From Nannochloropsis oceanica (lineage: Eukaryota > Sar > Eustigmatophyceae > Eustigmatales > Monodopsidaceae), in NCBI GenBank assembly GCA_004519485.1, contig CP038135.1, forward strand, positions 559,001 through 623,000: 64,000 bases of DNA, given 5' to 3'. Positions within the stretch are counted from its first letter, which is position 1, and each line of letters starts with the position of its first letter. The notes below the pieces were generated by a model that searched no databases, was not told the origin of the DNA, and saw only the letters and a program-made list of their open reading frames with translations. The position numbers were made by a program, and so were the translations under genes. Below are positions 49,581-60,085 of the stretch, one piece after another.

Positions 49581-52322
49581 ATGGTACTGAGGATGCTTAA
49601 TAAAGAGGAGCGGGTATGTCTACTCGGCCTGGTGGCACTTTCCTTGCCCGTCCACGACCAAGCCTTGGGGGAGTACAACACGCAACTTTTGCGTGTTGTC
49701 TCCGGCCTGTTGGATCTGAAGGAGCACCATTGCCACGCCCTCCAGCCCTTGCTACACTCGGAAGGCAACGACTTAGAGATCCGACAAGCACAACTTCAGG
49801 CCTTTTTAAAGCCCTTTGTGCTGACGGGCAGGCCTGAGCAGCAGAAGGGGCACACTGTAGCATCAGCAGTAGCCGCGGGACGGGAGCGTCCCGACCGCTA
49901 TGACCCACCTCAACCGCAACAAGGGACCCAGGGAGCACACAAAGAATGGGAGGCTAAGCAAGCACAACTGCGGTACTTGATTTTGCGGGATTTACTAGTT
50001 CATTTGGCTTGCTTGTCTATGTATGATGCACGCACGCGCCGGATCATGGTACGGCTGGCCTTGGACGCGTTCGAAGTGGAGTGGCGTGACATGGCCAGCA
50101 TTGAAGCATTAACAGCCTCGCACCTCCACGAGATCTGGGAAGCATCGCAAGCGAAGGATAAGGTTCACACTGGTTTACGGTACGCCAAAATCACGGCTGC
50201 CGCGTTGGGCGGTGGGGCCTTACTGGCATTTACGGGTGGGCTAGCGGCTCCTGCGATTGGTGTAGGTTTGAGCGCTCTAAGCGCCACAGGGGCCGTGGTT
50301 GCCGGCTTTACCACTACTGCCAGTGTCGCCACGCTTTTTGGAGCGTCAGGCGCGGGTTTGGTGGGATTCAAAATGAAGAGGCGGACGGCTGCCCTATCAG
50401 AATTTCAGTTTCGGCATGTCGAGCGGAGCGAGGAGGAGGAGGACAGCGACTTGGGGAGGATGGCCATTTGCATATGTATTTCTGGGTGGCTGCTCAACGA
50501 CGAGAGCGAGTATGACACTCCCTTCGGCGTCGAGCCGCGAAACTCGGACGTGGCGGCTCGCCTGCGTTTGTTTTATTCCCTTTACAACCCGGACAATGTC
50601 AAGTACGCGGCGATTTTGGCGACCGAGTTCAAGGGTCGGGAGGACGACCTCGAGCGTGAGTGCTTGCACAAGTATGGAACGAGCCCCTTTGACAGCTATG
50701 ACACTTGGAGCGCAGTCGGGGGTGGCAGCCGTAGCACCACCAACACCAACAGCAGCATGAGCATTGGCAGCAGCAAGAATCTGTACAAGGACGTGTCAGA
50801 AGCGGAGAAGGAGGAGGTGTTTCGCCTCATTGCTTCCTACGATAAAGACTCTGTCAGCAGAATCACCGACGCGGACGCCCGCAGGACGCGGTTTACCATG
50901 AAGAAGAGCGCCAGCAGAAGCAGCAGTATCAACGGCGGCGGTGTGATGTGCAGGACCACCAGTCGAGACGAGGACGGGCAATTGACGGAAGAGGTACGGC
51001 GTATTGTCGGTATGCGACTCAATTCTCCTCCTTTCCCTTGTCTTTCTCCGCGTCCGCCACAAACAGCAAAAGCCGAGATGTCAACATCCCAGAGCATCAA
51101 TGAAGAGGAGGATGGGGAGAAGGAAACTGAGGAAAGTGTGCTGCTACTAAGAGATACAAGCCGGCAATCTAGAGGACTACAGGAGCGCAGTGGCGATTGC
51201 GGAGAATCTACCCAATCACGATTGAACAGTGAGACATCGGAAATCCTGCTCGAGCTGGTATCAGAGGACAGCGTGGAAGTCGTCCCTCCGTGGTGGTCGG
51301 AGACTTTCCCCCACTTAGAAACTTTTACGCTGCGGTGGGAGTCCAAGGCTCTATTCAATCTGGGTTCAAGCGTCATGGAGATTGTGGCTTCCCTGGGTCA
51401 GCAGGCGGCGTTGGAGGTCCTGACCTTCACGGCGGCGGCCACGCTTGTCTCGGCTCTGGCGTGGCCTATTACACTCTTGCAAGCGGCTGACATGATTGAC
51501 AGTACGTGGACGTTGGCCTGCGAGAAGGCGGATCGGGCGGGCCAGCTCTTGGCACAGGTATTGATGAAGAAGGAGCATGGGCATAGGCCTGTTGTCTTGG
51601 TAGGGTTCAGTATGGGAGCGCGTGTGATTATGTCTTGCCTGTTGGAACTGGCGAGGGTACACAAAGCATGGGAGGTGGACGAGATGAAGCGAAGAGAGCA
51701 GCACACATCTATGTCGAGCGTTGCATCTCGGGCCTCGCCATCATTGTTTACCCCGACAACAACACAGACACAGCCTGTCACTGTGGCGGACTTGGGGAGC
51801 CCTGCATCTGGTTTGGTGCACACGGTCGTATTGATGGGCGCACCAATCTCCTGCAGCGAGTCGAGCTGGCAAAAGGCGCGTGGCATGGTAGCAGACAGAC
51901 TTGTGAACTGCTATTCTCGCAAGGATTGGGTCCTGAAGATCATGTACAGGTACCAGAAGCTCGTGACAAATGCTGCGGGCATCGCGCCGGTCATCGTCGC
52001 CGGCGTGGAGAACGTGGATGTCACGGATGTGGTGCCGGGGCACCAGCACTATGCTACGAAAATCAAGGATATTCTGCTGCTCGTCGGCCTCGACGATTCC
52101 TTCCGCGATTTAGCGTCTGGGGGGATGGCGAAGAGGGAGGAGGCCAGGGCACGGCGCCGAGAGGCAGACTCGGAAATTGTTGCCAATGCCGCTAGGGCAG
52201 AACAACCGGAGAAAATGGAAGACAAAGGTAAAGAACAGCAGCACACGGCTAGGAGTGGCACAGCAGACGAAGGAACGGGTGTTATCAGGGGGGGGGGAAG
52301 AGGGATGCACCGTAAGTCATGA
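49581..52322 (+). CDS. TMCO4/DUF726 family membrane protein with alpha/beta-hydrolase fold
   Basis: A 913-residue protein of the TMCO4 family (yeast Mil1/Yfl034w relatives). The central Gly/Ala-rich hydrophobic block (about residues 190-265, AALGGGALLAFTGGLAAPAI and GFTTTASVATLFGASGAGLV) is the DUF726 membrane segment. AICICISGWLLNDESEYDTP follows it, as in the family. The hydrolase part has the nucleophile elbow VVLVGFSMGARVI (Ser in GFSMG), then VVLMGAPIS, VNCYSRKDWVLKIMYR and DVVPGHQHY with the putative catalytic His. A Ser-rich disordered insert (about 390-560) separates the halves. The Golgi/endosome location known for yeast Mil1 is the best guess; the enzyme's substrate is unknown. No intron. 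The last 60 residues are charged and family-atypical. Confidence 0.88.
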   Translation: MVLRMLNKEERVCLLGLVALSLPVHDQALGEYNTQLLRVVSGLLDLKEHHCHALQPLLHSEGNDLEIRQAQLQAFLKPFVLTGRPEQQKGHTVASAVAAGRERPDRYDPPQPQQGTQGAHKEWEAKQAQLRYLILRDLLVHLACLSMYDARTRRIMVRLALDAFEVEWRDMASIEALTASHLHEIWEASQAKDKVHTGLRYAKITAAALGGGALLAFTGGLAAPAIGVGLSALSATGAVVAGFTTTASVATLFGASGAGLVGFKMKRRTAALSEFQFRHVERSEEEEDSDLGRMAICICISGWLLNDESEYDTPFGVEPRNSDVAARLRLFYSLYNPDNVKYAAILATEFKGREDDLERECLHKYGTSPFDSYDTWSAVGGGSRSTTNTNSSMSIGSSKNLYKDVSEAEKEEVFRLIASYDKDSVSRITDADARRTRFTMKKSASRSSSINGGGVMCRTTSRDEDGQLTEEVRRIVGMRLNSPPFPCLSPRPPQTAKAEMSTSQSINEEEDGEKETEESVLLLRDTSRQSRGLQERSGDCGESTQSRLNSETSEILLELVSEDSVEVVPPWWSETFPHLETFTLRWESKALFNLGSSVMEIVASLGQQAALEVLTFTAAATLVSALAWPITLLQAADMIDSTWTLACEKADRAGQLLAQVLMKKEHGHRPVVLVGFSMGARVIMSCLLELARVHKAWEVDEMKRREQHTSMSSVASRASPSLFTPTTTQTQPVTVADLGSPASGLVHTVVLMGAPISCSESSWQKARGMVADRLVNCYSRKDWVLKIMYRYQKLVTNAAGIAPVIVAGVENVDVTDVVPGHQHYATKIKDILLLVGLDDSFRDLASGGMAKREEARARRREADSEIVANAARAEQPEKMEDKGKEQQHTARSGTADEGTGVIRGGGRGMHRKS

Positions 52323-52889
52323 ACAGGTGCACAAATAATTCTGTATCAAGGGCTTTGTTGGGAGAGAAGAACATTGTAAAAAAAACATGACCATGTAAGT
52401 ATATTGAATGTAGACACACTTTTCGAAATACCGATAGGAGTTTTTACTTCTTCCTTTGCGTGTTTAGGAAGCTGCTTTTGGAACACACGAACGCGTCCTA
52501 CATTTGTACTTTGCTTCTCCCGATGGTTCCCACTTTCTCCGTCACCTCCCTTCTCTGTCTCACTAACAAAGTCTTCTTTGTTTCTTGAACTATCCAGCTT
52601 TTAGCGCGTGGCTAGATCGGCGCTTTTGACATATAAAGCCGTTAGTCTCGCTAATCCCAAGCGAGTTAGCTCTCATCATCAAGGGCAGAGAGGGAACCAA
52701 AATGATGGAGGGCCCCCCCTTGATGACGCCGATGAGTTTTTAAGCGCTTACCCCCTCTCTCTTTCTTCAACGCTGTTGTACATTTCTTCGACTTTATCGT
52801 CATATTTTCTTTTTTCAAAAATCGCGGTCGCTTACCTCATATTCTACATCCCTCCTTACTTCAATAAAGGTTCCTCTTAGCAGCCCCAT
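52323..52889. other. Convergent 3' spacer
   Basis: A 567-bp spacer between two stop codons. AATAAAGG at 52863 is on the plus strand just before the Dus stop. The rest is C/T-rich with short frames only. Confidence 0.35.
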
Positions 52890-54355
52890 CTAATGCCGAA
52901 CTGTCTCCGGTGCCGGTATGGATGGCGAGCCTGGCTTCACCTCCAACAGTGCAGGTGGCAGCACAGCAGTCGCCGTCTCGAGCACTTGCCGCACGCCTAA
53001 TGTCGGGTCAAGTAAAGCCTGGTCCAAAGCCGCCCGAAACCTCTTCCCCATCGGCTCCCCCGCGAAGAGATGATGCACTGGCTTAGTCAACAATCGTCTT
53101 AACCTCCCTCCCTCCCTGACGTCCTCTTCCTCCGCATACGCCCCGTACTGGTGCAAGATTTCCCCCCTCGTCAAGCCCGGATTCTCCCCCACTGCCCCGT
53201 AAAGCCGTGCATCAATGTCAGACCAATAAAACGGCCTGGCAATGATAGCCCTGCCCACCATCACACCGTGCACGCCCTCCTTCAAATGAGTCTCCACATC
53301 TTCATAAGACAACACTCCCCCATTCAATGTAAATCTCAAGTGCGGAAACTCTTTACACAAACGATAGACAAACGGATACTTCAAAGGAGGGACCCTCCGA
53401 TTCTGATCAGGACTCAACCCCCCCAAGATCGCCTTGCGGGCATGGACTACAAAATGCCTGACCGGCGAAGCACACGAAACTCGCCGTACAAATTCCGCCA
53501 GTTGCTCATAGCTATCTTCATCATCCACCCCAATCCTACACTTCACCGTAATCGGAATTCTTCCCTCACTTCCCTCCCCCATAGCTGTACATATATCTGC
53601 CACCCGTTCAGGCTCCCGCATCAGCGCTGCACCAAAACATCCCCTTCCCGATACTCGCTCACTCGGGCACCCACAATTTAAATTTATTGCATCATAGTTG
53701 TAGGGAAGAGCAATCCGGCTCGCTTCTGACAGCAAAAAAGGGTCGGAGCCACCAAGTTGTAGCACGACAGGATGCTCGGCGGGGGCATTAAATTTGAGAA
53801 AGCGGTCTCGGCTGTCTTTGTTGTGGTAGAGGGTAGGGGCCGTAATCATTTCAGTGTAGAGGACCATGCGTTTCGAAAGGAGGCGAAGGAAAAAACGGAA
53901 GTGCCTGTCGAAAATTGGGAGCGGTAGGGACGTGAGCACGATGACTAGAGGGAGTTCCTCATTCCTTCGACTGCCGTCGTGGGGCATACACGCCAAACAA
54001 TTACCTCCCGTATGTCTTGAGCAAAATGCGCCCACATATTACCTTCATACCTGTCAGTGTACTCCATCATGGGGGCGAGTGAAATCCTCTCGTCTAGAAG
54101 CAAGGGACCGGTCATCTCATCATGTCCACCACCTGTAGCACCTCTTATTTCGTCCATTCGATGAGCGCTTTTAATACTCATCGATTTAGGTATCATAATC
54201 ATTCGCTTCCCTATCGTAAGCTTCCGCAGCTTTGCAGGGAGACGCGCCTGCTGCTGTACAAAGGCCAGGCCACTGGTGACGGCGGCGAGCATGATGACGA
54301 TGATTAGGAAGGGAGCGCGACGCCTTCTTCGCCGGGGGCTTCGACCTCTGGACAT
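52890..54355 (-). CDS. tRNA-dihydrouridine synthase, DusA type, plastid-targeted
   Basis: FMN enzyme that reduces specific uridines in the tRNA D-loop. Exons 54355-54051 and 53904-52890, joined across a 146-bp GTATGA...CAG intron, give 439 residues. The splice restores APMMEYTDR-HFRFFLRLL, the DusA N-terminal flavin motif. Other hallmarks are LYTEMITAPTLYH, AINLNCGCPSERV, the catalytic Cys in GRGCFGAALM, HARKAILGGLSPDQNRRVPP (diagnostic of DusA), LNGGVLSYED and GVMVGRAII for the phosphate. The first 40 residues are a basic stretch and a signal peptide ending TSGLA before Phe-Val, a complex-plastid targeting site. I use the ATG at 54355; the codon reading at 54361 is not ATG. It probably modifies plastid tRNAs. 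Confidence 0.93.
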
Positions 54356-54580
54356 GCGCAAGACGAGAAGTGTTTGTCTCTAGTCCTCCGCTGTGAGCTG
54401 TGCTGTCTATATGTGGAGGTATTGTTGGAAATGATCAGAAAGTGAGCAGTGACCAGCTAGAGACACGACTTGCAGCCGCCCATCTGCTTCAACCATCGCT
54501 CCAGCCTCACTACCCACTATCCATCCCCACCGCACACAGGGCTTGAGTAAAGCACAGGGATTATCGGCATATTTTCTGGT
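54356..54580. promoter_or_regulatory. Short divergent promoter (225 bp)
   Basis: This is the shortest head-to-head spacer in the window, between the Dus and double-methyltransferase genes. It must drive both, or be shared. No TATA box is clear. Confidence 0.5.
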
Positions 54581-56932
54581 ATGACGTGGCGGCGGCATCG
54601 ACAGGCTTTTTTTTCCCTGTCCATCCTCTTCCTCCAACTCGACTCCACCCAAGCCCTTTCGACTGCTCCTCGGACACCACCATTGAAGCAGTACTTTGCA
54701 CCATGCTCGGGCGGGCTGTCCAATATTTTGGGTCAAGAACTACTGGGTCGGCAGATTGGGGTGGAAAAAATCGACGTACAAAAAAGGGGATGTGCATTTC
54801 TCGCTACAGAGGAAGCTGCATACAGGGCCTTGCTCTGGAGCCGCACCGCCAACGGAATATGGCAGCTCATGGTGAGACAACGCGGGGTGCAGAGCCGGGA
54901 TGATCTGTATGGTATGGCACGGAGAGTGGAGTGGCCAGAGGCGATGAGTGTAGACGACTCTCTGGCTGTGCAGTGCGTCATAGGGGGAGGCGAAATTTCG
55001 CAGGACATCACCCACACCCACTACTCCTCTCTCACGATCAAGAACGCCGTGGTCGACAACTTCCGTGAACGTACAGGTGGGAAAAGACCAAATGTCGACG
55101 CCGAAGACCCCGTCCTCCCCCTCGTCCTCTTCCTGCAAAATGATGAAGCCTGGCTCTATCGTTCCCTAAGCGGCACCTCCTCCCTCCACAAGCGAGGCTA
55201 CCGTCAACAAATGCACAAGTCCTCTCTCCGGGAAACCACTGCTGCGGCCCTACTCCTTCTCGCAGGGTATGAGCCAATAGATCATATTTTGGTCGATCCT
55301 ATGTGTGGTTCTGGCACTATAGCAATCGAAGCCGCCCTTATCGCACGTCAAATCGCTCCCGGCCTCCTCCGCCTGAAGCGTGAACGTGACCTCTCCGTCC
55401 TCACACCCTCCCGGTGGCCCGACACCGACCAAGCCCTCCTTAGGAAGGTCGTTCTGGAAGCTATTAAAAAAGAGCTACCACAGGCCCCACTCCCAATATT
55501 TGCCAATGACTGGCATCCTGCTGCAATTGAACTTGCAAAACGCGATGCTGGCACGGCGGGTGTCTTCCACGACTTGACCTTCAGCAACGAAGACGTCATG
55601 GATCTGCATTTGAAATTACAAGCAGAAGACCAAACAACGAACAAGATCGTGATATGTAACCCTCCGTGGGATCTGCGTTTAAATGGAGGGGCAGCGGAAA
55701 GTTGGGAGAAGCTTGGGAGGTTCCTGAAGAGGGAGGCGGGGGATGGCGATGCTTTCCTTCTGTCTGGAAACCCGGATGTGACCCGAAAATTGTGCATGAA
55801 GGTAACGATGAAGATCCCAATTGATCAGGCGGGGATGAGTTTGAGATTATTGCATTATCATGTGTTGCCTCCCAAACCACCACGTATGGACGGGGAGGAG
55901 GAGGAGGACGGCGGGAGGGAGAGTGATAGAAGGGGGGGAGGTCTCAACTCTGCCCCCCCCTCACCAGCGCAACCAGCACAGAAGGCCTCGTCCTCTCTCT
56001 CGTCCCCACCAACCCGTCAATCAGGGCCGGGAGCAAATGATTGCGGAACTGGTTTCACCACCATGATGTTGGCTGCAACAGCAGCTACACCCTTTCCTCC
56101 CTCTTTCCCCTCCTCCGCGTCCCCCTCCTCCTCGCTCTCGTCTTCTCACTCCATTTCCCGCAAAGAAGCAATGATGACAGTCACCTCCTTCACCATGCTA
56201 ATGATGGGTGCCGTTCTCGGTGCCGGGGCATGGCAACGCCCCAAACAAACAGCTGCAGTCGCAGTTGCGGGAACTCCTCTCCACTCTTTCTCAATAAGAA
56301 ATTCCTACGATTCATACGCTGCCAACTACGACGACTTAGATGGAGGAAGTGCAGCTCGCTGGCTCGGGCTGGAAGCAGCCCGTCAAGAGCTCATCGGACG
56401 CGCGCACGGCCGGGTGTTGGAATGTGGGGTCGGTACAGGTCTCAATTTTCCATTTTACAAATTCCAGAAAGATGGAAACCTAGTGGCATTGGATGCGATT
56501 GATCTGAGCCCGGGAATGCTGCGGGAAGCAAGGGCCAAGGCCGCATTGTTAGGGTTGGGGGAAGAGAGGGTGCGTTTTCACGAGATGGATGTGGCCAACT
56601 TGGTATTTGCGGATGGAAGCTTTGACTATGTGTGTGACACCTTTTCACTGTGCGTGTACCCAGATCCATTGAAAGCTTTAAAAGAGATGACAAGGGTGTG
56701 TAAACCTGGTGTAGGACGGGTGTTGCTCTTGGAGAATAGCCGGAGCGACCTACAAATATTGGCGGCGTATCAAGATGCTACTGCCCATGTGGTGGCCCGC
56801 ATTGGTGGCAAATCATGCGTGTACAACCAGGACGTACCCAAGCTCGCACAAGCAGCGGGGTTGCAAGTGGTGCGGAGGGAAAAAATTGCGGGGGGACTCT
56901 TTACGATGTTGGAGTGTACGCGCAGGCTTTGA
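54581..56932 (+). CDS. Two-domain methyltransferase: THUMP/RlmL-like plus Oms1-like
   Basis: One 783-residue frame with two SAM-dependent methyltransferases. After a signal peptide-like N terminus (FFSLSILFLQLDSTQA), residues about 35-205 form a THUMP-type RNA-binding region (FLQNDEAWLYRSLSGTSSLH, HKRGYRQ). The first catalytic domain has VDPMCGSGTIAIEAALIAR and the target-base motif VICNPPWDLRL, as in RlmL/Trm14 guanine-N2 enzymes. A disordered Ser/Pro linker (about 440-520) contains a hydrophobic MMTVTSFTMLMMGAVLGAG. The second domain (about 565-780) has motif I VLECGVGTGLNFPFYK and IDLSPGMLREARAKA, then ENSRSDLQILAAYQDATAHV, resembling Methyltransf_11/Oms1-type proteins. E. coli RlmL is also a double enzyme, but its second half is RlmK-like. 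ATGs near 56170 leave open two overlapping genes instead of a fusion. Confidence 0.83.
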   Translation: MTWRRHRQAFFSLSILFLQLDSTQALSTAPRTPPLKQYFAPCSGGLSNILGQELLGRQIGVEKIDVQKRGCAFLATEEAAYRALLWSRTANGIWQLMVRQRGVQSRDDLYGMARRVEWPEAMSVDDSLAVQCVIGGGEISQDITHTHYSSLTIKNAVVDNFRERTGGKRPNVDAEDPVLPLVLFLQNDEAWLYRSLSGTSSLHKRGYRQQMHKSSLRETTAAALLLLAGYEPIDHILVDPMCGSGTIAIEAALIARQIAPGLLRLKRERDLSVLTPSRWPDTDQALLRKVVLEAIKKELPQAPLPIFANDWHPAAIELAKRDAGTAGVFHDLTFSNEDVMDLHLKLQAEDQTTNKIVICNPPWDLRLNGGAAESWEKLGRFLKREAGDGDAFLLSGNPDVTRKLCMKVTMKIPIDQAGMSLRLLHYHVLPPKPPRMDGEEEEDGGRESDRRGGGLNSAPPSPAQPAQKASSSLSSPPTRQSGPGANDCGTGFTTMMLAATAATPFPPSFPSSASPSSSLSSSHSISRKEAMMTVTSFTMLMMGAVLGAGAWQRPKQTAAVAVAGTPLHSFSIRNSYDSYAANYDDLDGGSAARWLGLEAARQELIGRAHGRVLECGVGTGLNFPFYKFQKDGNLVALDAIDLSPGMLREARAKAALLGLGEERVRFHEMDVANLVFADGSFDYVCDTFSLCVYPDPLKALKEMTRVCKPGVGRVLLLENSRSDLQILAAYQDATAHVVARIGGKSCVYNQDVPKLAQAAGLQVVRREKIAGGLFTMLECTRRL

Positions 56933-57235
56933 AAAGGGTTTGGTGGGAGGCAGGAAAGGATAGAGGGATGGAGGTTATACACAGGTCGGCAAGCGCTCGG
57001 ATAAAGTGCAATTGACGCACAAAGCAGAGAGTATTTGAACAAATGCATGGCTTGAAATGTTGAAAAATATAAATGTAAACTTTACACTGGAAAAAATGAA
57101 GAAAAAAACATCCCCGTGCTTCTTTCGAGCCACGCACCCACCCTCCTTTGCTTAATCGAACTCTTTGGCTTGTGACAACTAAAAGCTAGCCGTACACATT
57201 ATATCCGCGTACGTAAATGTTAGACAGCCTTCAGA
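56933..57235. other. Spacer between two plus-strand genes
   Basis: A 303-bp spacer with the methyltransferase terminator and the promoter of the Fcf2-like gene. It is A-rich around 57050-57110. No other element is recognised. Confidence 0.35.
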
Positions 57236-58129
57236 ATGGTGGGCACGGGACGCAAGGCGGCGGCCTCCTCGACAAGTCGGCAGCAGCAGGAAAAGGTGCG
57301 TGATGATGAAGATATCATCGACTGGCTGGCCGAGACACCCTCTCAACCCTCGGCTTTTTACACACACACCAACACACTCCAGGCAAACAAGGCCTCTTCA
57401 GAAGAACAACAGAGCGGGGAGAAAATGGCACCACACGCTGAGGGAATTGAGGAAGGAGAATCGGAAGACGACGACATAATCCGCCTGGATTCGGTGCCTC
57501 CATCTAGCCTCACAGGCCCCCCCATGGCACCCAAACAACGCCAGCTCATGCAAGATGCTTCACGAATGGGCAATGTGCGCTTTGAGACCGGGCTGCCTAT
57601 CCCGTCCTATTTCCGTTTCGAAAAGGTTGGCAAGGCGCAACAGACTTCTCTGGACCCAAATGCAAAAGTGATGACGGCCCAAATGCTATCAGCCCTCAAA
57701 CACAAGGCCGGCACCGCCGCACCAAAGCCACGACAAGCACTTATCAACAGTGCCGCTGGCTGCTACAGCAAGAAGGGCAATACATCAGGGGCACGAGTCA
57801 CACAGGGAGTATACGAGCGGGACAAGGAACGGGAGCAAGATGCCAAGATGCTCTTGATGCGAAATTATATTGATCCGAAGCGTTTCTACAAAGGCTTGGA
57901 AAGTCTGGCACCTGACTTTCAGATTGGTACTGTCATTGAGGGGCGTCTGGATTCTGTCAATGGGCGATTGCCCAGGCGCCAACGGAAGCGGACATTTGTG
58001 GATGAGATTTTGGCGGATCGCGGGGTGAGATCATATACGAAAAAAAAGTTTGCGTCGATTCAAGAGGCAAATAAGTCAGGACGGAAAGGCCAATACGAAG
58101 CCCGGCAGCTAAAAAACAAACCCAAGTAG
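57236..58129 (+). CDS. Fcf2-domain pre-rRNA processing protein (DNTTIP2-like)
   Basis: A 297-residue, single-exon nucleolar protein. The N-terminal half is acidic and disordered (DDEDIIDWLAETPSQ, EGESEDDDIIRLDS). The C-terminal half is the Fcf2 domain (about 195-290): KMLLMRNYIDPKRFYKGLES, PDFQIGTVIEGRLDS, RQRKRTFVDEILADRGVRSY and a KFASIQEANKSGRKGQYEAR end. Yeast Fcf2 and human DNTTIP2 are SSU processome factors required for early cleavages of the 35S rRNA precursor. Length fits between yeast Fcf2 (217) and DNTTIP2 (756). The start at 57236 is the first ATG. It is convergent with the SerRS gene, 122 bp away. Confidence 0.92.
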   Translation: MVGTGRKAAASSTSRQQQEKVRDDEDIIDWLAETPSQPSAFYTHTNTLQANKASSEEQQSGEKMAPHAEGIEEGESEDDDIIRLDSVPPSSLTGPPMAPKQRQLMQDASRMGNVRFETGLPIPSYFRFEKVGKAQQTSLDPNAKVMTAQMLSALKHKAGTAAPKPRQALINSAAGCYSKKGNTSGARVTQGVYERDKEREQDAKMLLMRNYIDPKRFYKGLESLAPDFQIGTVIEGRLDSVNGRLPRRQRKRTFVDEILADRGVRSYTKKKFASIQEANKSGRKGQYEARQLKNKPK

Positions 58130-58251
58130 GCGGGCTAGGAGACTGGAAAGAAGAAATAAAGTGTGCATACATCATCCACAATCTTTCTCGGCTAGAAACT
58201 CTTGCTTGCTTCCTTCTCCCCTGACCCTCCCTTCTTCCATCCCTGCATCCC

Positions 58252-60085
58252 TCATTTATATGCTGTCTTCTTCTTGACTACAGGCTCCAATCTTGCCATG
58301 CCCCCCATGTACGGAACCAATACCTCGGGTATACTCACGCTCCCATCTTCATGCTGATAATTTTCCAAAATCGCCACCAGCGTCCGTCCTACTGCCAAGC
58401 CCGATCCATTGATGGTATGACACAGGACCGTGCTCTTCTTCCCCTTCTTCCCCTCCTCCGTCGCACTTGCCATCGGAGCCGGTCGGAATCGCAGACCCAT
58501 CCGTCGTGCTTGGAAGTCACCGCAATTGGAGCAAGATGCGATTTCCCGGTACGTCTGCTGCGCGGGCAACCAAACTTCCAAGTCGTAGCAGTGAGTGGCA
58601 GCAAATCCGATATCGCCCGAACATAGGCGGACCTTGCGATAGGGCAAACCCAACAACTTCAAACACTCCTCCGCATGCTGTGTCAATGCCTCATGCTCCG
58701 CACTACTCTGCTCCGGCGTCGTAATTTTCACAAGCTCCACCTTGTGAAACTGGTGTTGACGGAGCAACCCCTTGGTGTCACGGCCATACGAGCCAGCCTC
58801 CGCCCGAAAGCAAGGCGTGAGGCCCACGTAGCTCAAAGGCAACTGTGACGCATCCAGAATCTCATCCCGATGCAAATTTGTGATCGGCACCTCAGCCGTA
58901 GGAATCAAAAATGCATCTTCGCCATTCACTTGGTGGTTAACCGCAAAAAGATCGTTCTCAAACTTTGGCAGTTGCCCCGTCCCCGTCAACGTTGAGCGAC
59001 TCACGATGTAAGGCACAGATACCTCCCTGTAGCCATTTCTGTCTGTATGCCTGTCCAAGAAAAACTGGATTATCGCCCTTTCCAACCTTGCGACCGGCCC
59101 GCTCAACACGCTGAAACGTGCACCTGACAGCTTGGCTGCAGCGGAAGGATCGTACCCACCCACCTTACTCGCAATGTCATCATGCCACAGAAAACCCTCT
59201 CCAATCTTACGTTTATCTGTCCCCCATTCAGTTACCACTACGTTTGCCTCCTCGTCCTTCCCCTCTGGAACGCGGTCGTCCAGTAGGTTGGGAATCTGGT
59301 ACATAAGCAACTCCATTTCTTGCTCGAGATCCAGGAGTTGCTCCTCCGCCGTGGCCGCCACGCTGCTCGCGTATTCTACTTGAGACTTGAGCTTCGTTGC
59401 CTCCTCGTTCTTCTTTTCCTTCATTAGCTTTCCAATCTCTGCGGAGAGCATCTTGCGCTGTGCTAGTGCCCCTTGTTGCTCTTTTACTAGCTCTTTGCGT
59501 CGTCGATTAAGAGCTGTTGGGGAAGGGAGATTTGAGACGAATGAGCCGAGCGTGAGGCTCAAGCGAATACCACACACACACGATAAGTCACTCAGCACTA
59601 TAGGCATTGTCTTACATCCAACGTCGTCCACGCTGGACATCTGCTCCTCCGAGGCATGGCGTGCTTTGAGGTGGGCCATGACGAGGTCAGGCTCGTCAGT
59701 GACAAGCCTGACGTCCAGGCCCTTGCCCGCTGAGCTGGGCCGTTCCGCCATCATGCTGACACCTTCTTGTCGATGCTGGCGGCCAAAGCGATGGCGAGAA
59801 AAGTATCGTGCCGATGAATCGGAGAGTGGTCTTCTCCCTAAGCTGGCCTGTAGGCGCACATGTGGTGGGGAGGGAAGGGTGTGGACTAGACATATTTACG
59901 ACAAGGGCCTTTTATCCGGACAACAGCCCGTACACCATCTCTATGGAGCTTATGTCTGTATTTTTGTCTTTTACCCTACAAGTACGTACCACGTGAAAGG
60001 CCCGGGCGGACGGGGTCACCAGGACCAGCAGGAGCATCGTGGTTTTGAGGCACGTCGAGATCTTGGTCGAGCGGCGACCCAACAT
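58252..60085 (-). CDS. Seryl-tRNA synthetase, plastid-targeted
   Basis: Class II synthetase that charges tRNA-Ser. Three exons, 60085-59990, 59847-59616 and 59513-58252, are joined across introns of 142 and 102 bp, giving 529 residues. Exon 1 is exactly 32 codons: a basic start and signal peptide ending VTPSARA before Phe-His-Val, a complex-plastid presequence. A Ser/Arg-rich transit stretch follows in exon 2. The N-terminal coiled-coil arm, from SLNRRRKELVKEQ to QIPNLLDDRVPEG, is the tRNA-binding domain. The catalytic core has TAEVPITNLHRDEIL, motif 2 CFRAEAGSYGRDTKGLLRQH (class II Arg) and motif 3 NGSGLAVGRTLVAILENYQ. EIASCSNCGDFQARR is the standard serine-site segment. It is bacterial-type, so organellar; dual targeting to mitochondria is possible. 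Confidence 0.93.

Noticed and set aside
58252-59859. SerRS read as one unspliced frame
   Set aside because: It would keep a 102-bp intron with stop-free but non-homologous sequence and start at a non-ATG codon; the spliced model restores the family sequence.
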